Below, piece after piece: positions 16,600 to 24,144 of a DNA stretch of 64,000 nucleotides. Source of the DNA: Natrarchaeobius halalkaliphilus (GTDB lineage: Archaea; Halobacteriota; Halobacteria; Halobacteriales; Natrialbaceae). Below the pieces are notes generated by a model. The model was not told the DNA's origin. It saw only the letters and a program-made list of their open reading frames with translations, and did not search any database. Position 1 is the first letter of the stretch; each line of letters begins with the position of its first letter. Position numbers and translations under genes: made by a program. The stretch is from the NCBI RefSeq assembly GCF_003841485.1, contig NZ_REFY01000001.1:310001-374000 (forward strand), read 5' to 3'.

Positions 16600-17289
16600 A
16601 TGGCGACACTGATCGACTTCGTCGTCTCGGCCGAGGAGTTTCCGTTCGGTGAGCTGTTCACCGCGCTGCCCGACGTGTCAGTCGAACTCGATCGGGTCGT
16701 CCCGACGAACGGGGCCCTGTTTCCGTACGTATGGATCAGCGGCGGCGATCACGCCGATATCGAGGCCGCACTCGAGCCGTCGGGGGCCACGTTCGTTCCG
16801 CAAACGGTGACGCTCGTCGACGAACTCGAGGATCGAGGCTCGCTCTATCGGGTTACCTGGGACCCTGAACCGACCGGCCTCATCGAGATCATCTCCGATT
16901 CGGGGGCGACCATGGTGTCCGCCGTCGGAGCGCGCGGTCAGTGGACGTTCACGCTCCGATTCGACGAGCACGCCGAGATCGGCGCGTTTCAGAACCGCTG
17001 TCGAACCACCGACATCCACCTCTCGCTCTCGAGATTGCAGCCTCTCGGGTACGCCGCTCGAGATCGAGAGCTCACCCCGGCACAGCTCGAGGCGCTCGAA
17101 CTCGCGTATCGATGCGGATACTTCGACGATTCGCGTCGGGTCACGCTCGACGACCTCGCGAGCGAGGTCGGTATCTCGCGCCAATCCGTCGCTGGTCGAC
17201 TGCGACGCGGTCACCGAAACCTGCTCGCCGGCCTGTTCTCCTCGAGTGAGCGAACCGTCGGCGGAGTAACGTCGTCAGCGGAAGAGTGA
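16600..17289 (+). CDS. BAT/HTH_10 family transcriptional regulator
   Basis: 229 aa from the ATG at 16600. Residues 1-165 form the bacterio-opsin-activator ligand-like domain (DFVVSAEEFPFGELF, then YRVTWDPEP). Residues 170-222 form an HTH_10 domain with LTPAQLEALELAYRCGYFDDS and the recognition part SEVGISRQSVAGRLRRGHRNLL. Such proteins activate haloarchaeal promoters. It lacks PAS/GAF or receiver inputs, so its signal is unknown. It precedes a HalOD1 protein on the same strand. Confidence 0.9.
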   Translation: MATLIDFVVSAEEFPFGELFTALPDVSVELDRVVPTNGALFPYVWISGGDHADIEAALEPSGATFVPQTVTLVDELEDRGSLYRVTWDPEPTGLIEIISDSGATMVSAVGARGQWTFTLRFDEHAEIGAFQNRCRTTDIHLSLSRLQPLGYAARDRELTPAQLEALELAYRCGYFDDSRRVTLDDLASEVGISRQSVAGRLRRGHRNLLAGLFSSSERTVGGVTSSAEE

Positions 17290-17406
17290 TCGATCGTCGA
17301 GGGTGCTCGGTAATGTTCGACCCGATGACAGCCGAACCAGTACCGACACTTAAAAATAGTACATAGTAAGGATCGCTCATATCAGCCGGTCCGCAGTAGT
17401 ACGCGT

Positions 17407-17727
17407 ATGCCCTCCGGTGACGAACCCGCAGACGCCACAGAATCGCGACAGCCGGCCGACGTAACGACGTTCGATCCATCAGCTGGACAGCAACCGAGCC
17501 TGGCGGTTCCCGTGGCGGTCGCATCGTTCACCGAGGAGGACCCGCTCGAGCTCACGCCGCTGTACGAGGTCGTCGAACCGGACGCGCTCGATTCGCTGTT
17601 CGAACACGCCGCTCGAACCGACGGAAACGGCGTCCATCAGCTGTGGTTCAGGTACGAAGGGGTCGACGTCGGCGTCCGAAGCGATGGACAGATCGAGATC
17701 GACGCACCGACAGCCGATCCGTCGTAA
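17407..17727 (+). CDS. HalOD1 output-domain protein
   Basis: 106 aa. After an acidic Thr/Ala-rich N-terminus, residues 35-100 carry the haloarchaeal output domain 1 pattern: PLYEVVEPDALDSLFEHA, then VHQLWFRYEGVDVGVRSDGQIEI. HalOD1 is found alone or at the end of haloarchaeal signalling proteins and has no known activity. An upstream A/T stretch (CTTAAAAATAG near 17350) may be the promoter; it is about 55 bp from the start, so a short leader is likely. Confidence 0.85.
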   Translation: MPSGDEPADATESRQPADVTTFDPSAGQQPSLAVPVAVASFTEEDPLELTPLYEVVEPDALDSLFEHAARTDGNGVHQLWFRYEGVDVGVRSDGQIEIDAPTADPS

Positions 17728-17788
17728 ACCACCCGACACTGTCCAACTCCGCTCTCTCCTACCCCAATCGTTCCCCACTCACACCTAC

Positions 17789-18727
17789 TCACTCGCCGCC
17801 GACGCGACCCGCTCGGAAGTCCGGCGTTTCCCCGCCAGGCTCGGAACTGTCCTCGAGAAACGTACCGAGCAGTTCGTTCACCCGATCGGCGGACTCGATG
17901 AAACAACAGTGTGAGCCGCCCTCGACGAGTTCGAGCCGGGCGTTCGGAATCGCTTCCTCGAGCAGCCGCGCGTTCCCGGACGGAACGATGCGGTCGTCGG
18001 TTCCGTGGATGACGAGCGTCGGCGCGCGGATCCGGTCGAGTCGATCGCGACCGTCGAAGGTGTCGATCGCGGCGATCTGCGCCTCCAGAGCCGGAGCGCC
18101 CGCGTCCTGCTCGCGTCGCCACTCGACGATTCGGTCCATCAGGTGCGGGTTTCGGTTGGTAAAGCGCTCGGAGAACGCGGGTCGCATCCGGTGACGGAGC
18201 CCCTCTCGTTCGTTGGCGCCCGATGGTCGCTCGAGCAGCGTCGAACGCGTTTCCTCGCTCATCGCGACCGCGTCGGTCCCGCCGTGACTCGTCCCACACA
18301 GCGTGAGCGTCTTCGCTCGCGAGTACTCGATCGCGTGTTGCTGGACGATCATTCCGCCCAGCCCCGCGCCGACGAGGTGGGCGCGTCGAACTCCCGCATC
18401 CTCGAGGACGGCCTCGAGGTCCGCGGCCAGCCCCGCGACCGAGTAGCTCGCGACGCCGGAGAGCAACGGCGTGCGGAGTCGGCGGGGAAGTCGGGGAACG
18501 ATCGGCGGCAAGCCGGCGCCCGAGCGTCCCGTTCCGCGGGTGTCCGGAGCGATGACATCCCCGGAGACGGCCTCGCGCTGCCAGCGCCACATCCACCGCC
18601 CGTATCCGAGGTCCTGGACGAAGACGATCGGCTCCTCGACGTCGATGGAGCCGGACCGACTCTCATCGGAGGCGTCCTCGTCGTACTCGTAGAAGATCGA
18701 CGCGTCGTCGCAGATCGCCCGTGGCAT
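17789..18727 (-). CDS. Alpha/beta-hydrolase fold protein lacking the nucleophile Ser
   Basis: 312 aa. The fold is clear: oxyanion-strand region VFVQDLGYGRWMW, PDTRGTGRSG after strand beta-4, the elbow HLVGAGLGG, the acid loop VIHGTDDRIVPS (Asp244/245) and a catalytic-type His at GGSHCCFIE (His273). The elbow should be G-x-S-x-G, but codon 122 is GGG (Gly), so no nucleophile is available. The cap region (150-215) is normal. It may be a non-hydrolytic family member, use another residue, or be a binding protein. It is divergent from hisS. Confidence 0.85.
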   Translation of the reverse strand: MPRAICDDASIFYEYDEDASDESRSGSIDVEEPIVFVQDLGYGRWMWRWQREAVSGDVIAPDTRGTGRSGAGLPPIVPRLPRRLRTPLLSGVASYSVAGLAADLEAVLEDAGVRRAHLVGAGLGGMIVQQHAIEYSRAKTLTLCGTSHGGTDAVAMSEETRSTLLERPSGANEREGLRHRMRPAFSERFTNRNPHLMDRIVEWRREQDAGAPALEAQIAAIDTFDGRDRLDRIRAPTLVIHGTDDRIVPSGNARLLEEAIPNARLELVEGGSHCCFIESADRVNELLGTFLEDSSEPGGETPDFRAGRVGGE

Positions 18728-18876
18728 ACCCGAAACGACGTGTCGGATCCTCTTGAAATCGATCCTCTCGGTCGAACCGGCCGCCTCGAGTCACGAGTTG
18801 GTTCGAGTCGAACGCTCCGTTCGACGGCCGCCGACGAACGAAAGGATAGAAGTTCGCCGTTCCCGAATCCACGTGC

Positions 18877-20178
18877 ATGTACGACCGAATCAAGGGCTTC
18901 CGCGACGTCTACCCGGCCGAGATGGCCGCCTGGCGGGAGACCATCGACACGCTCGAAGACACCGCCCGACAGTACGGCTTTCGCGAGATTTCGACGCCGG
19001 CACTCGAGCGCGCGGAGCTGTGGACCGACAAGAGCGGCGACGACATCGTCGACGAACTGTACGCCTTCGAAGACCAGGGCGGTCGCCACGTGACGTTGAC
19101 GCCCGAGCTAACGCCGACGGTCGCACGGATGGTCGTCGCCAAACAACAGGAGCTCTCGAAGCCGATCAAGTGGTTCTCGACGCGACCGTTCTGGCGCTAC
19201 GAACAGGTCCAGCAGGGCCGCCAGCGCGAGTTCTACCAGACCAACGTCGACATCTTCGGCTCGTCTGAACCCGAAGCGGACGCCGAGATCCTCGCGTGGG
19301 CCGCAGACGCACTGACCGGACTCGACCTCACCGAGGACCACTTCGAGTTTCGCATCTCCCACCGCGACATTCTCGGCGGCGTCCTCGAGAGCTACGAGAC
19401 GGACGTCGACGTCGACGACGCGATCCGGGCGGTCGACAAGTCCGATAAGCTCTCGACGGCCGAGTACCACGACCTGCTGATCGGTGCCGGCCTCTCGGCC
19501 GACCAGGCAGCCGAGTTCGCAGATCTCGTCGCGACTGGCGACCTCGAGGCGGTCCGGTCGTTCGCTGGAACCGAGCGCGTACGCGACGCCGTCGACAACC
19601 TCCAGGCCGTGCTCGGAGCGGTCGAGGATTTCGGTGCCCGCGAGCACTGTACGATTTCGCTCGAGACCGCACGCGGACTGGACTACTACACCGGCGTCGT
19701 CTTCGAGTGTTTCGACTCCGCGGGCGAGGTCTCGCGATCGATCTTCGGCGGCGGGCGCTACGACGACATGATCGAGAGTTTCGGCGGCCAGCCGACGCCG
19801 GCGGTCGGCGTCGCCCCCGGCCACGCGACGCTTCCCCTGTTGTTGCAGCGCGCCGGCGTCTGGCCCGACGAGCGGATCTCGACGGACTACTACGTCCTCC
19901 AGATCGGAGACACTCGAGCGGACGCGGCCCGAATCGTTCGAGAACTCCGCGAGCGTGGCCACGTCGTCGAGACCGACATCGCCGGACGTTCGTTCGGAGC
20001 ACAGCTCAACTACGCCGACTCGATCAACGCCGAGACAGTCGTGATCGTCGGGGAACAGGACCTCGAGAACGACGAAGTGACGGTCAAGGACATGGCCTCT
20101 GGCGACCAGACGCAGGTCCCCGTCTCTTCGTTCCCGGGTGATCGGACGCGGCCGACGATCGCGGATTTCGATCGATAG
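18877..20178 (+). CDS. hisS: Histidyl-tRNA synthetase
   Basis: 433 aa, normal length. Class II motif 2 (RPFWRYEQVQQGRQREFYQ) and motif 3-like GGRYDDMIESFGG are present, with the HisRS-specific histidine A motif ARGLDYYTG and N-terminus IKGFRDVYP. The C-terminal 90 residues form the anticodon-binding domain (YYVLQIGDTRADAARIVRELRERGH). The enzyme charges tRNA-His in the cytoplasm. A GGATAGAAG box is about 30 bp upstream of the ATG. Confidence 0.97.
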   Translation: MYDRIKGFRDVYPAEMAAWRETIDTLEDTARQYGFREISTPALERAELWTDKSGDDIVDELYAFEDQGGRHVTLTPELTPTVARMVVAKQQELSKPIKWFSTRPFWRYEQVQQGRQREFYQTNVDIFGSSEPEADAEILAWAADALTGLDLTEDHFEFRISHRDILGGVLESYETDVDVDDAIRAVDKSDKLSTAEYHDLLIGAGLSADQAAEFADLVATGDLEAVRSFAGTERVRDAVDNLQAVLGAVEDFGAREHCTISLETARGLDYYTGVVFECFDSAGEVSRSIFGGGRYDDMIESFGGQPTPAVGVAPGHATLPLLLQRAGVWPDERISTDYYVLQIGDTRADAARIVRELRERGHVVETDIAGRSFGAQLNYADSINAETVVIVGEQDLENDEVTVKDMASGDQTQVPVSSFPGDRTRPTIADFDR

Positions 20179-20251
20179 TCACTCCGCCAGGTTCGGCGTC
20201 GATTCGTACTGCCGGGCCCAGCATTAATTACGACGGCGGTGTACGACGGCT

Positions 20252-21739
20252 ATGTCAGACGCCGACGCTCGACCGAACGTCCTCTTCGTCCTCACCGACC
20301 AGGAGCGATACGACTGCAGCGCCCCGGACGGTCCGCCGGTCGAGACGGAGACGATGGATCGGCTCTCGAGCCAGGGAAAGCGGTTTTCGCAGGCGTTCAC
20401 GCCGATCAGCATCTGTTCGAGCGCTCGCGCGTCGTTGCTGACCGGACGGTTTCCACACGGCCACGGCATGCTGAACAACTGCCACGAGGCGGATGCGATC
20501 CGGACGGACCTGCCGCCCGATATTCCGACGTTTTCCGAAGCTCTCGAGGCGAACGGCTACGACTGTACCTACACCGGTAAATGGCACGTCGGGCGCAACC
20601 GGACCCCCGAGAACTACGGCTTCTCGTATCTAGGCGGGAGCGACACGCATCACGACGACATCGACGAGGCGTTCCGGGAGTACCGCCGTCAGCGCGGCTC
20701 GCCGCTGGACGAGGTCGATCTCACGGAGCGGATCTATACCGGGGCGGATCCGTACGACGACGAAAGCGGCACGTTCGTCTCCGCGAAGACGCCGACCGAC
20801 GTCGAGGAGACTCGAGCCTGGTTTCTGGCCGAGCGGACGATCGACGCGATCGATCGCCACTCGAGCGGGGCCGACGGTTCCGGCCCGTTCTTTCACCGGG
20901 CCGACTTCTACGGGCCGCACCATCCGTACGTCGTCCCCGAGCCCTACGCCTCCATGTACGACCCGGCCGAAATCGAGCCCCCCGAGAGCTACGCGGAAAC
21001 GTTCGACGGCAAACCCCGGGTTCACGAGAACTACCTCGCCTACCGCGGCGTCACCGATTTCGAGTGGGAGACCTGGGCCGACGCGCTGGCGAAATACTGG
21101 GGTTTCGTCACCCTGATCGACGACCAACTCGAGCGGATCCTCGACGCGCTCGAATCGAGCGGATTGGCCGAGGAAACCGTCGTGGTCCACAGCTCCGACC
21201 ACGGCGACTTCGTCGGCGGCCACCGCCAGTTCAACAAGGGACCGCTGATGTACGACGATACCTATCGCATCCCGCTTCAGATCCGCTGGCCCGGCGTCGT
21301 CGATCCCGGCTCGACGTGCTCGCGTCCCGTTCACCTCCACGATCTGGCGGCGACGTTTCTCGAGATCGCGGACGTGGCGGTTCCGGAGACGTTCGACGCC
21401 CGAAGCCTCGTCTCGCTTCTCGAGAACCACTCCGAGGAACGCCCGGTGTGGCCCGATTCGGTATTCGCCCAGTATCACGGCGACGAGTTCGGCCTCTACA
21501 GTCAGCGAATGGTTCGAACGACCCGATACAAGTACGTCTACAACGGCCCCGACGTGGACGAGCTATACGATCTCGAGGCCGACCCCGGAGAGCTTCAGAA
21601 CCTGATCGACCATCCCGACTACGAGGCGGTGCGCCACGGGATGCGAGAACGGCTGATCGAGTGGATGGACGACACGAACGACCCGAATCGCGGGTGGGTT
21701 CCCGACGTGCTCAGGGGAGCGTCCCAAGACGTCGGCTGA
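20252..21739 (+). CDS. Sulfatase/phosphonate-monoester-hydrolase-like enzyme
   Basis: 495 aa. Sulfatase family features: N-terminal NVLFVLTDQERYD (metal Asp16), the nucleophile segment ICSSARASLLTG (Cys55), a TGKWHVG motif, the HSSDHGDFVGGH metal/substrate motif and C-terminal TRYKYVYN. The modification signature is C-S-S-A-R rather than the canonical C-x-P-x-R, though Cys, Arg and the following LLTG are kept; such variants are known in the wider family. No signal peptide, so it acts in the cytoplasm, on an unknown sulfate or phosphonate ester. GCATTAATTA (20221-20230) is a likely TATA box. No maturase gene is in the window. Confidence 0.88.
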   Translation: MSDADARPNVLFVLTDQERYDCSAPDGPPVETETMDRLSSQGKRFSQAFTPISICSSARASLLTGRFPHGHGMLNNCHEADAIRTDLPPDIPTFSEALEANGYDCTYTGKWHVGRNRTPENYGFSYLGGSDTHHDDIDEAFREYRRQRGSPLDEVDLTERIYTGADPYDDESGTFVSAKTPTDVEETRAWFLAERTIDAIDRHSSGADGSGPFFHRADFYGPHHPYVVPEPYASMYDPAEIEPPESYAETFDGKPRVHENYLAYRGVTDFEWETWADALAKYWGFVTLIDDQLERILDALESSGLAEETVVVHSSDHGDFVGGHRQFNKGPLMYDDTYRIPLQIRWPGVVDPGSTCSRPVHLHDLAATFLEIADVAVPETFDARSLVSLLENHSEERPVWPDSVFAQYHGDEFGLYSQRMVRTTRYKYVYNGPDVDELYDLEADPGELQNLIDHPDYEAVRHGMRERLIEWMDDTNDPNRGWVPDVLRGASQDVG

Positions 21740-21782
21740 GACGAACCGCTGTAACGCGGTACAATCTCGACGCGGAAGCGTA

Positions 21783-21790
21783 CGTTTACA
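21783..21790 (+). promoter_or_regulatory. TATA-like box before the 21815 leader ORF
   Basis: CGTTTACA lies 25-32 bp before the ATG of the 12-codon leader ORF. This is the leaderless spacing, placing the likely transcript 5' end at the short ORF rather than at the downstream GTG gene. Confidence 0.4.
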
Positions 21791-21814
21791 GGTCTCAAGC
21801 GGGTATCTGTGACC

Positions 21815-21853
21815 ATGAGTGACGATGTCGAGAAACGGAGGGGGTCACGGTGA
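21815..21853 (+). other. Twelve-codon leader ORF overlapping a GTG start
   Basis: Encodes MSDDVEKRRGSR and stops at TGA 21851-21853, which overlaps the GTG start of the next gene as GTGA. The codons AAACGGAGGGGG inside it double as a purine-rich ribosome-binding site about 8 bases before the GTG. The composition (MSDD start) is protein-like, so it could be translated. Confidence 0.45.
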
Positions 21854-22272
21854 CCGGAGACGAGGACGACGCGTCGAGTCCGTCCGAACGCCGAGACGCC
21901 GCAGCGGAGTACGAGACGATGGCCGACGCGCTGGAGGATCTCGTCGTCGAACTCCGCGACGAGCCGATCGCGGAGTCGCGGCTCGAGGGGCTGTTCGACG
22001 AGGCGACCACGAGCGATCCGCGAATCTGGAACACCGTGACGGCGTTCATCGATATCGAAGACGGCGAGGCGGTCGTCACCGACGAGTCCAAGCTCGCGGA
22101 GGGAAGCTGGGCACCGGAGATCGTCGACGGCTGCGATGCGATGGTCACGGTCGACGTCCAGCGCGGACTGATGCCCGACGAGTTCACCTACGTCGTCGGC
22201 AAGGAACTGAGCGAACGGATCGATACGTTTCGAGAACGGGCGACAGAGGCGCGCCGACAGACGGAGAAGTGA
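21850..22272 (+). CDS. Acidic protein of unknown function
   Basis: 140 aa from a GTG at 21850, with a GGAGGGGG ribosome-binding site in the preceding short ORF supporting this start. The protein is highly acidic and largely helical (SERRDAAAEYETMADALEDLVVELRDEP) with a C-terminal helix ELSERIDTFRERATEARRQ. No motif or membrane segment is visible. It looks like a haloarchaea-restricted cytoplasmic protein. It lies downstream of the sulfatase by 110 bp but has its own likely promoter. Confidence 0.75.
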   Translation: MTGDEDDASSPSERRDAAAEYETMADALEDLVVELRDEPIAESRLEGLFDEATTSDPRIWNTVTAFIDIEDGEAVVTDESKLAEGSWAPEIVDGCDAMVTVDVQRGLMPDEFTYVVGKELSERIDTFRERATEARRQTEK

Positions 22273-22345
22273 TCGATACGCTCGAGGCGTCCCGACCGTC
22301 TCCTCGAGAGACGTCGCGGACCCCGCTGTGGATGGATCGTCCCGA

Positions 22346-23020
22346 TCAGGTCGTCCGGAACGCCCGGTCGCCGGCGTCGCCAAGACCGGGAACGATGAAT
22401 CCGTTGTCGTCGAGTCGATCGTCGATCGAGACGGTCAACAGATCGATGTCGGGGAACGACTCGTCGACGCGCAACAGTCCGTCCGGTGCGGAGACCGCGG
22501 AGAGGACGAAGAGGTTTTCGGGATCGGCCGAGCCGTCGATGTGATCCAGCACCGTACACATGGTACTTCCCGTCGCGAGCATCGGATCCGCGACGATCAC
22601 CGTATCCTCTTCGTGAATCTCCGGGAGTTTCACGTAGTCGACCGTGATCGGGAACGAGCCGTCCTCTCCCCGTCCCGCTTCTTCGTCGCGACTGGCGCTG
22701 ATCACGCCCTGTCGGGCGCGCGGGAACGCCTTCAGCAGCCCCTCGACGAACGGCGTCGCGGCTCGAAGCACGTTGATAATGACGACGTCATCGAGGCCCC
22801 GGACGCGTTCGCCCATCGTCGTCTCGAGTGGCGTCTCGAGTTCGACGTACTCGGTCTCCATGCGGCCGTCGATGATCTCGTAGCCACAGATCCGTCCGAG
22901 CTTGACGAGGCCCTTGCGGAAGCTGACCTGCTCGGTTTCGACGTCGCGAATGCGCGAGAGGGTGTCTTTCGCCAGTGCGTGCGTGATGAGATACGCGTTC
23001 TCCCGGTTTTCGATCGGCAT
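22346..23020 (-). CDS. upp: Uracil phosphoribosyltransferase
   Basis: 224 aa from the ATG at 23020 ([23 protein letters not shown] with the adjacent Arg-rich helix). The PRPP-binding motif appears as [14 protein letters not shown] (about residues 145-158) and the uracil-binding end as [16 protein letters not shown]. It salvages uracil to UMP with PRPP. The longer frame to 23173 runs through a GC-rich, structured non-coding stretch and was rejected. Confidence 0.95.
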   Translation of the reverse strand: MPIENRENAYLITHALAKDTLSRIRDVETEQVSFRKGLVKLGRICGYEIIDGRMETEYVELETPLETTMGERVRGLDDVVIINVLRAATPFVEGLLKAFPRARQGVISASRDEEAGRGEDGSFPITVDYVKLPEIHEEDTVIVADPMLATGSTMCTVLDHIDGSADPENLFVLSAVSAPDGLLRVDESFPDIDLLTVSIDDRLDDNGFIVPGLGDAGDRAFRTT

Positions 23021-23083
23021 ACCAGTAACGCCTTTCGCCGGGTAGTTCACAGTATCGATCGTTCGCGACCGGTCGGTCGGCGG

Positions 23084-23116
23084 CCGCACGGGTGACAGTG
23101 TGGGCCGCCCGTGCGG
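23084..23116. promoter_or_regulatory. GC-rich inverted repeat upstream of upp
   Basis: CCGCACGGG (23084-23092) pairs exactly with CCCGTGCGG (23108-23116) across 15 bases, 64-96 bp upstream of the upp start. A second small dyad, CGTGCT/AGCACG, follows at 23159-23174. The stretch could be an operator or part of a structured RNA leader if transcription begins farther out. I could not assign it to a known RNA family. Confidence 0.35.
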
Positions 23117-23224
23117 TGGTGGGTCGATGGTGGGATGCCCGCCGACGCGAGGTCCACCCGTGCTCGCCAGCACGAGTCGCCCGTTAGGGCACGCCGATCG
23201 AGAACGTCGATCTACCTTGAACCC

Positions 23225-23279
23225 GGGGATACTGTCCGTTATTTCTCGATAATTAATTCGAATTAACCCGAGTATCCCC
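23225..23279. repeat. 9-bp inverted repeat flanking an A/T palindrome
   Basis: GGGGATACT (23225-23233) and AGTATCCCC (23271-23279) are exact complements 37 bases apart. Between them lies the perfect 14-bp palindrome TTAATTCGAATTAA (23253-23266). The block lies in the 420-bp region between the divergent upp and HIT genes, about 160 bp from the HIT start. It has the outline of a tiny terminal-repeat element or of a regulatory site with nested dyads. Apart from this and the dyads near upp, I see nothing else in 23021-23440 except the HIT-gene TATA box (ACCTTATTACG, near 23408). Confidence 0.45.
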
Positions 23280-23440
23280 TCGATTGAGACGAGTGAGACG
23301 AACCGCCGTCAGTCAGTTTCGGTACGCCACCACAACGGTGGTAGATACGCCGGAAACCCGGGACAGCAATCCGGACGGCTTCCGACTCGGGTTCCCGGAC
23401 GCGGGTAACCTTATTACGATGACCCGAGACGTTCTCACGT

Positions 23441-23860
23441 ATGAGTACGATCTTCAGCCGGATCGTCGACGGCGAAATTCCCGCTCGAGTCGTGTACGAA
23501 GACGAGACGACGGTCGCGTTTCTCGACGCGAACCCGATGTCTCCCGGACACACGCTCGTTATTCCCAAATCCGAGTTCGAGCGACTGAACGACGTCCCGG
23601 ACGACGTCGCGTCGGACCTCTACGCCAGCATCCACCGACTGGTCCCCGTCGTCGAGGACGCAGTCGACGCCGACGCCTCCACCGTGGCGTTCAACAACGG
23701 CGAAGCGGCGGGTCAGGAGGTCCCACACGTTCACTGTCACATCATTCCACGCTTCGACGGCGACGGCGGCGGTCCCATCCACATGGTCGCGGGCGAACAA
23801 CCCGAACTCACCGACGACGAACTCGACGGAATCGCCGACGATATTTCGTCCGGCGTATGA
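23441..23860 (+). CDS. HIT family nucleotide-binding hydrolase
   Basis: 139 aa. The histidine triad HVHCHIIPR is at about residues 97-105, and the N-terminal FSRIVDGEIPARVVYEDE and PGHTLVIPK match the HINT branch, which hydrolyses adenosine phosphoramidates and related nucleotide conjugates. A TTATTACG box is 22-33 bp before the ATG (leaderless). The stop overlaps the next gene as ATGA. Confidence 0.93.
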   Translation: MSTIFSRIVDGEIPARVVYEDETTVAFLDANPMSPGHTLVIPKSEFERLNDVPDDVASDLYASIHRLVPVVEDAVDADASTVAFNNGEAAGQEVPHVHCHIIPRFDGDGGGPIHMVAGEQPELTDDELDGIADDISSGV

Positions 23861-24084
23861 TCGCCGGGCTCACCGACCGATTTCGAAGCCACCCCGTCGC
23901 GACGACGCTCGAACTCGGGAGCGTCATCACCTGCGTCTTCCTGTTCATCGGGACGTTCGTGCTCCTGGCGAGCGGACTCCCGCGGGGAGTGGGAACGCCG
24001 TGGCTCGTGATCGTCACCGTCGGTGCGGCGTTCGTGGTGTTCTGGACGGCGCTCGTGCCGCTGTACGAGCGAGCGGCCGAATGA
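23857..24084 (+). CDS. Small membrane protein coupled to the HIT gene
   Basis: 75 aa starting in the ATGA overlap with the HIT protein gene. Two transmembrane helices (about residues 18-39 and 46-68) and a short cytoplasmic C-terminus (YERAAE). It is of the haloarchaeal small-membrane-protein type with no assigned function. The overlapping start strongly supports it being a real gene co-translated with the HIT protein. Confidence 0.8.
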   Translation: MIAGLTDRFRSHPVATTLELGSVITCVFLFIGTFVLLASGLPRGVGTPWLVIVTVGAAFVVFWTALVPLYERAAE

Positions 24085-24144
24085 CACCGATCGTCGAGTT
24101 CGAAACCCGCGAGGCGAACGGACGGGTCACGATCACCGCGTCCC

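Noticed and set aside
23080-23176. Possible tRNA gene
   Set aside because: No acceptor stem, T-loop (TTCRA) or anticodon arm could be built.
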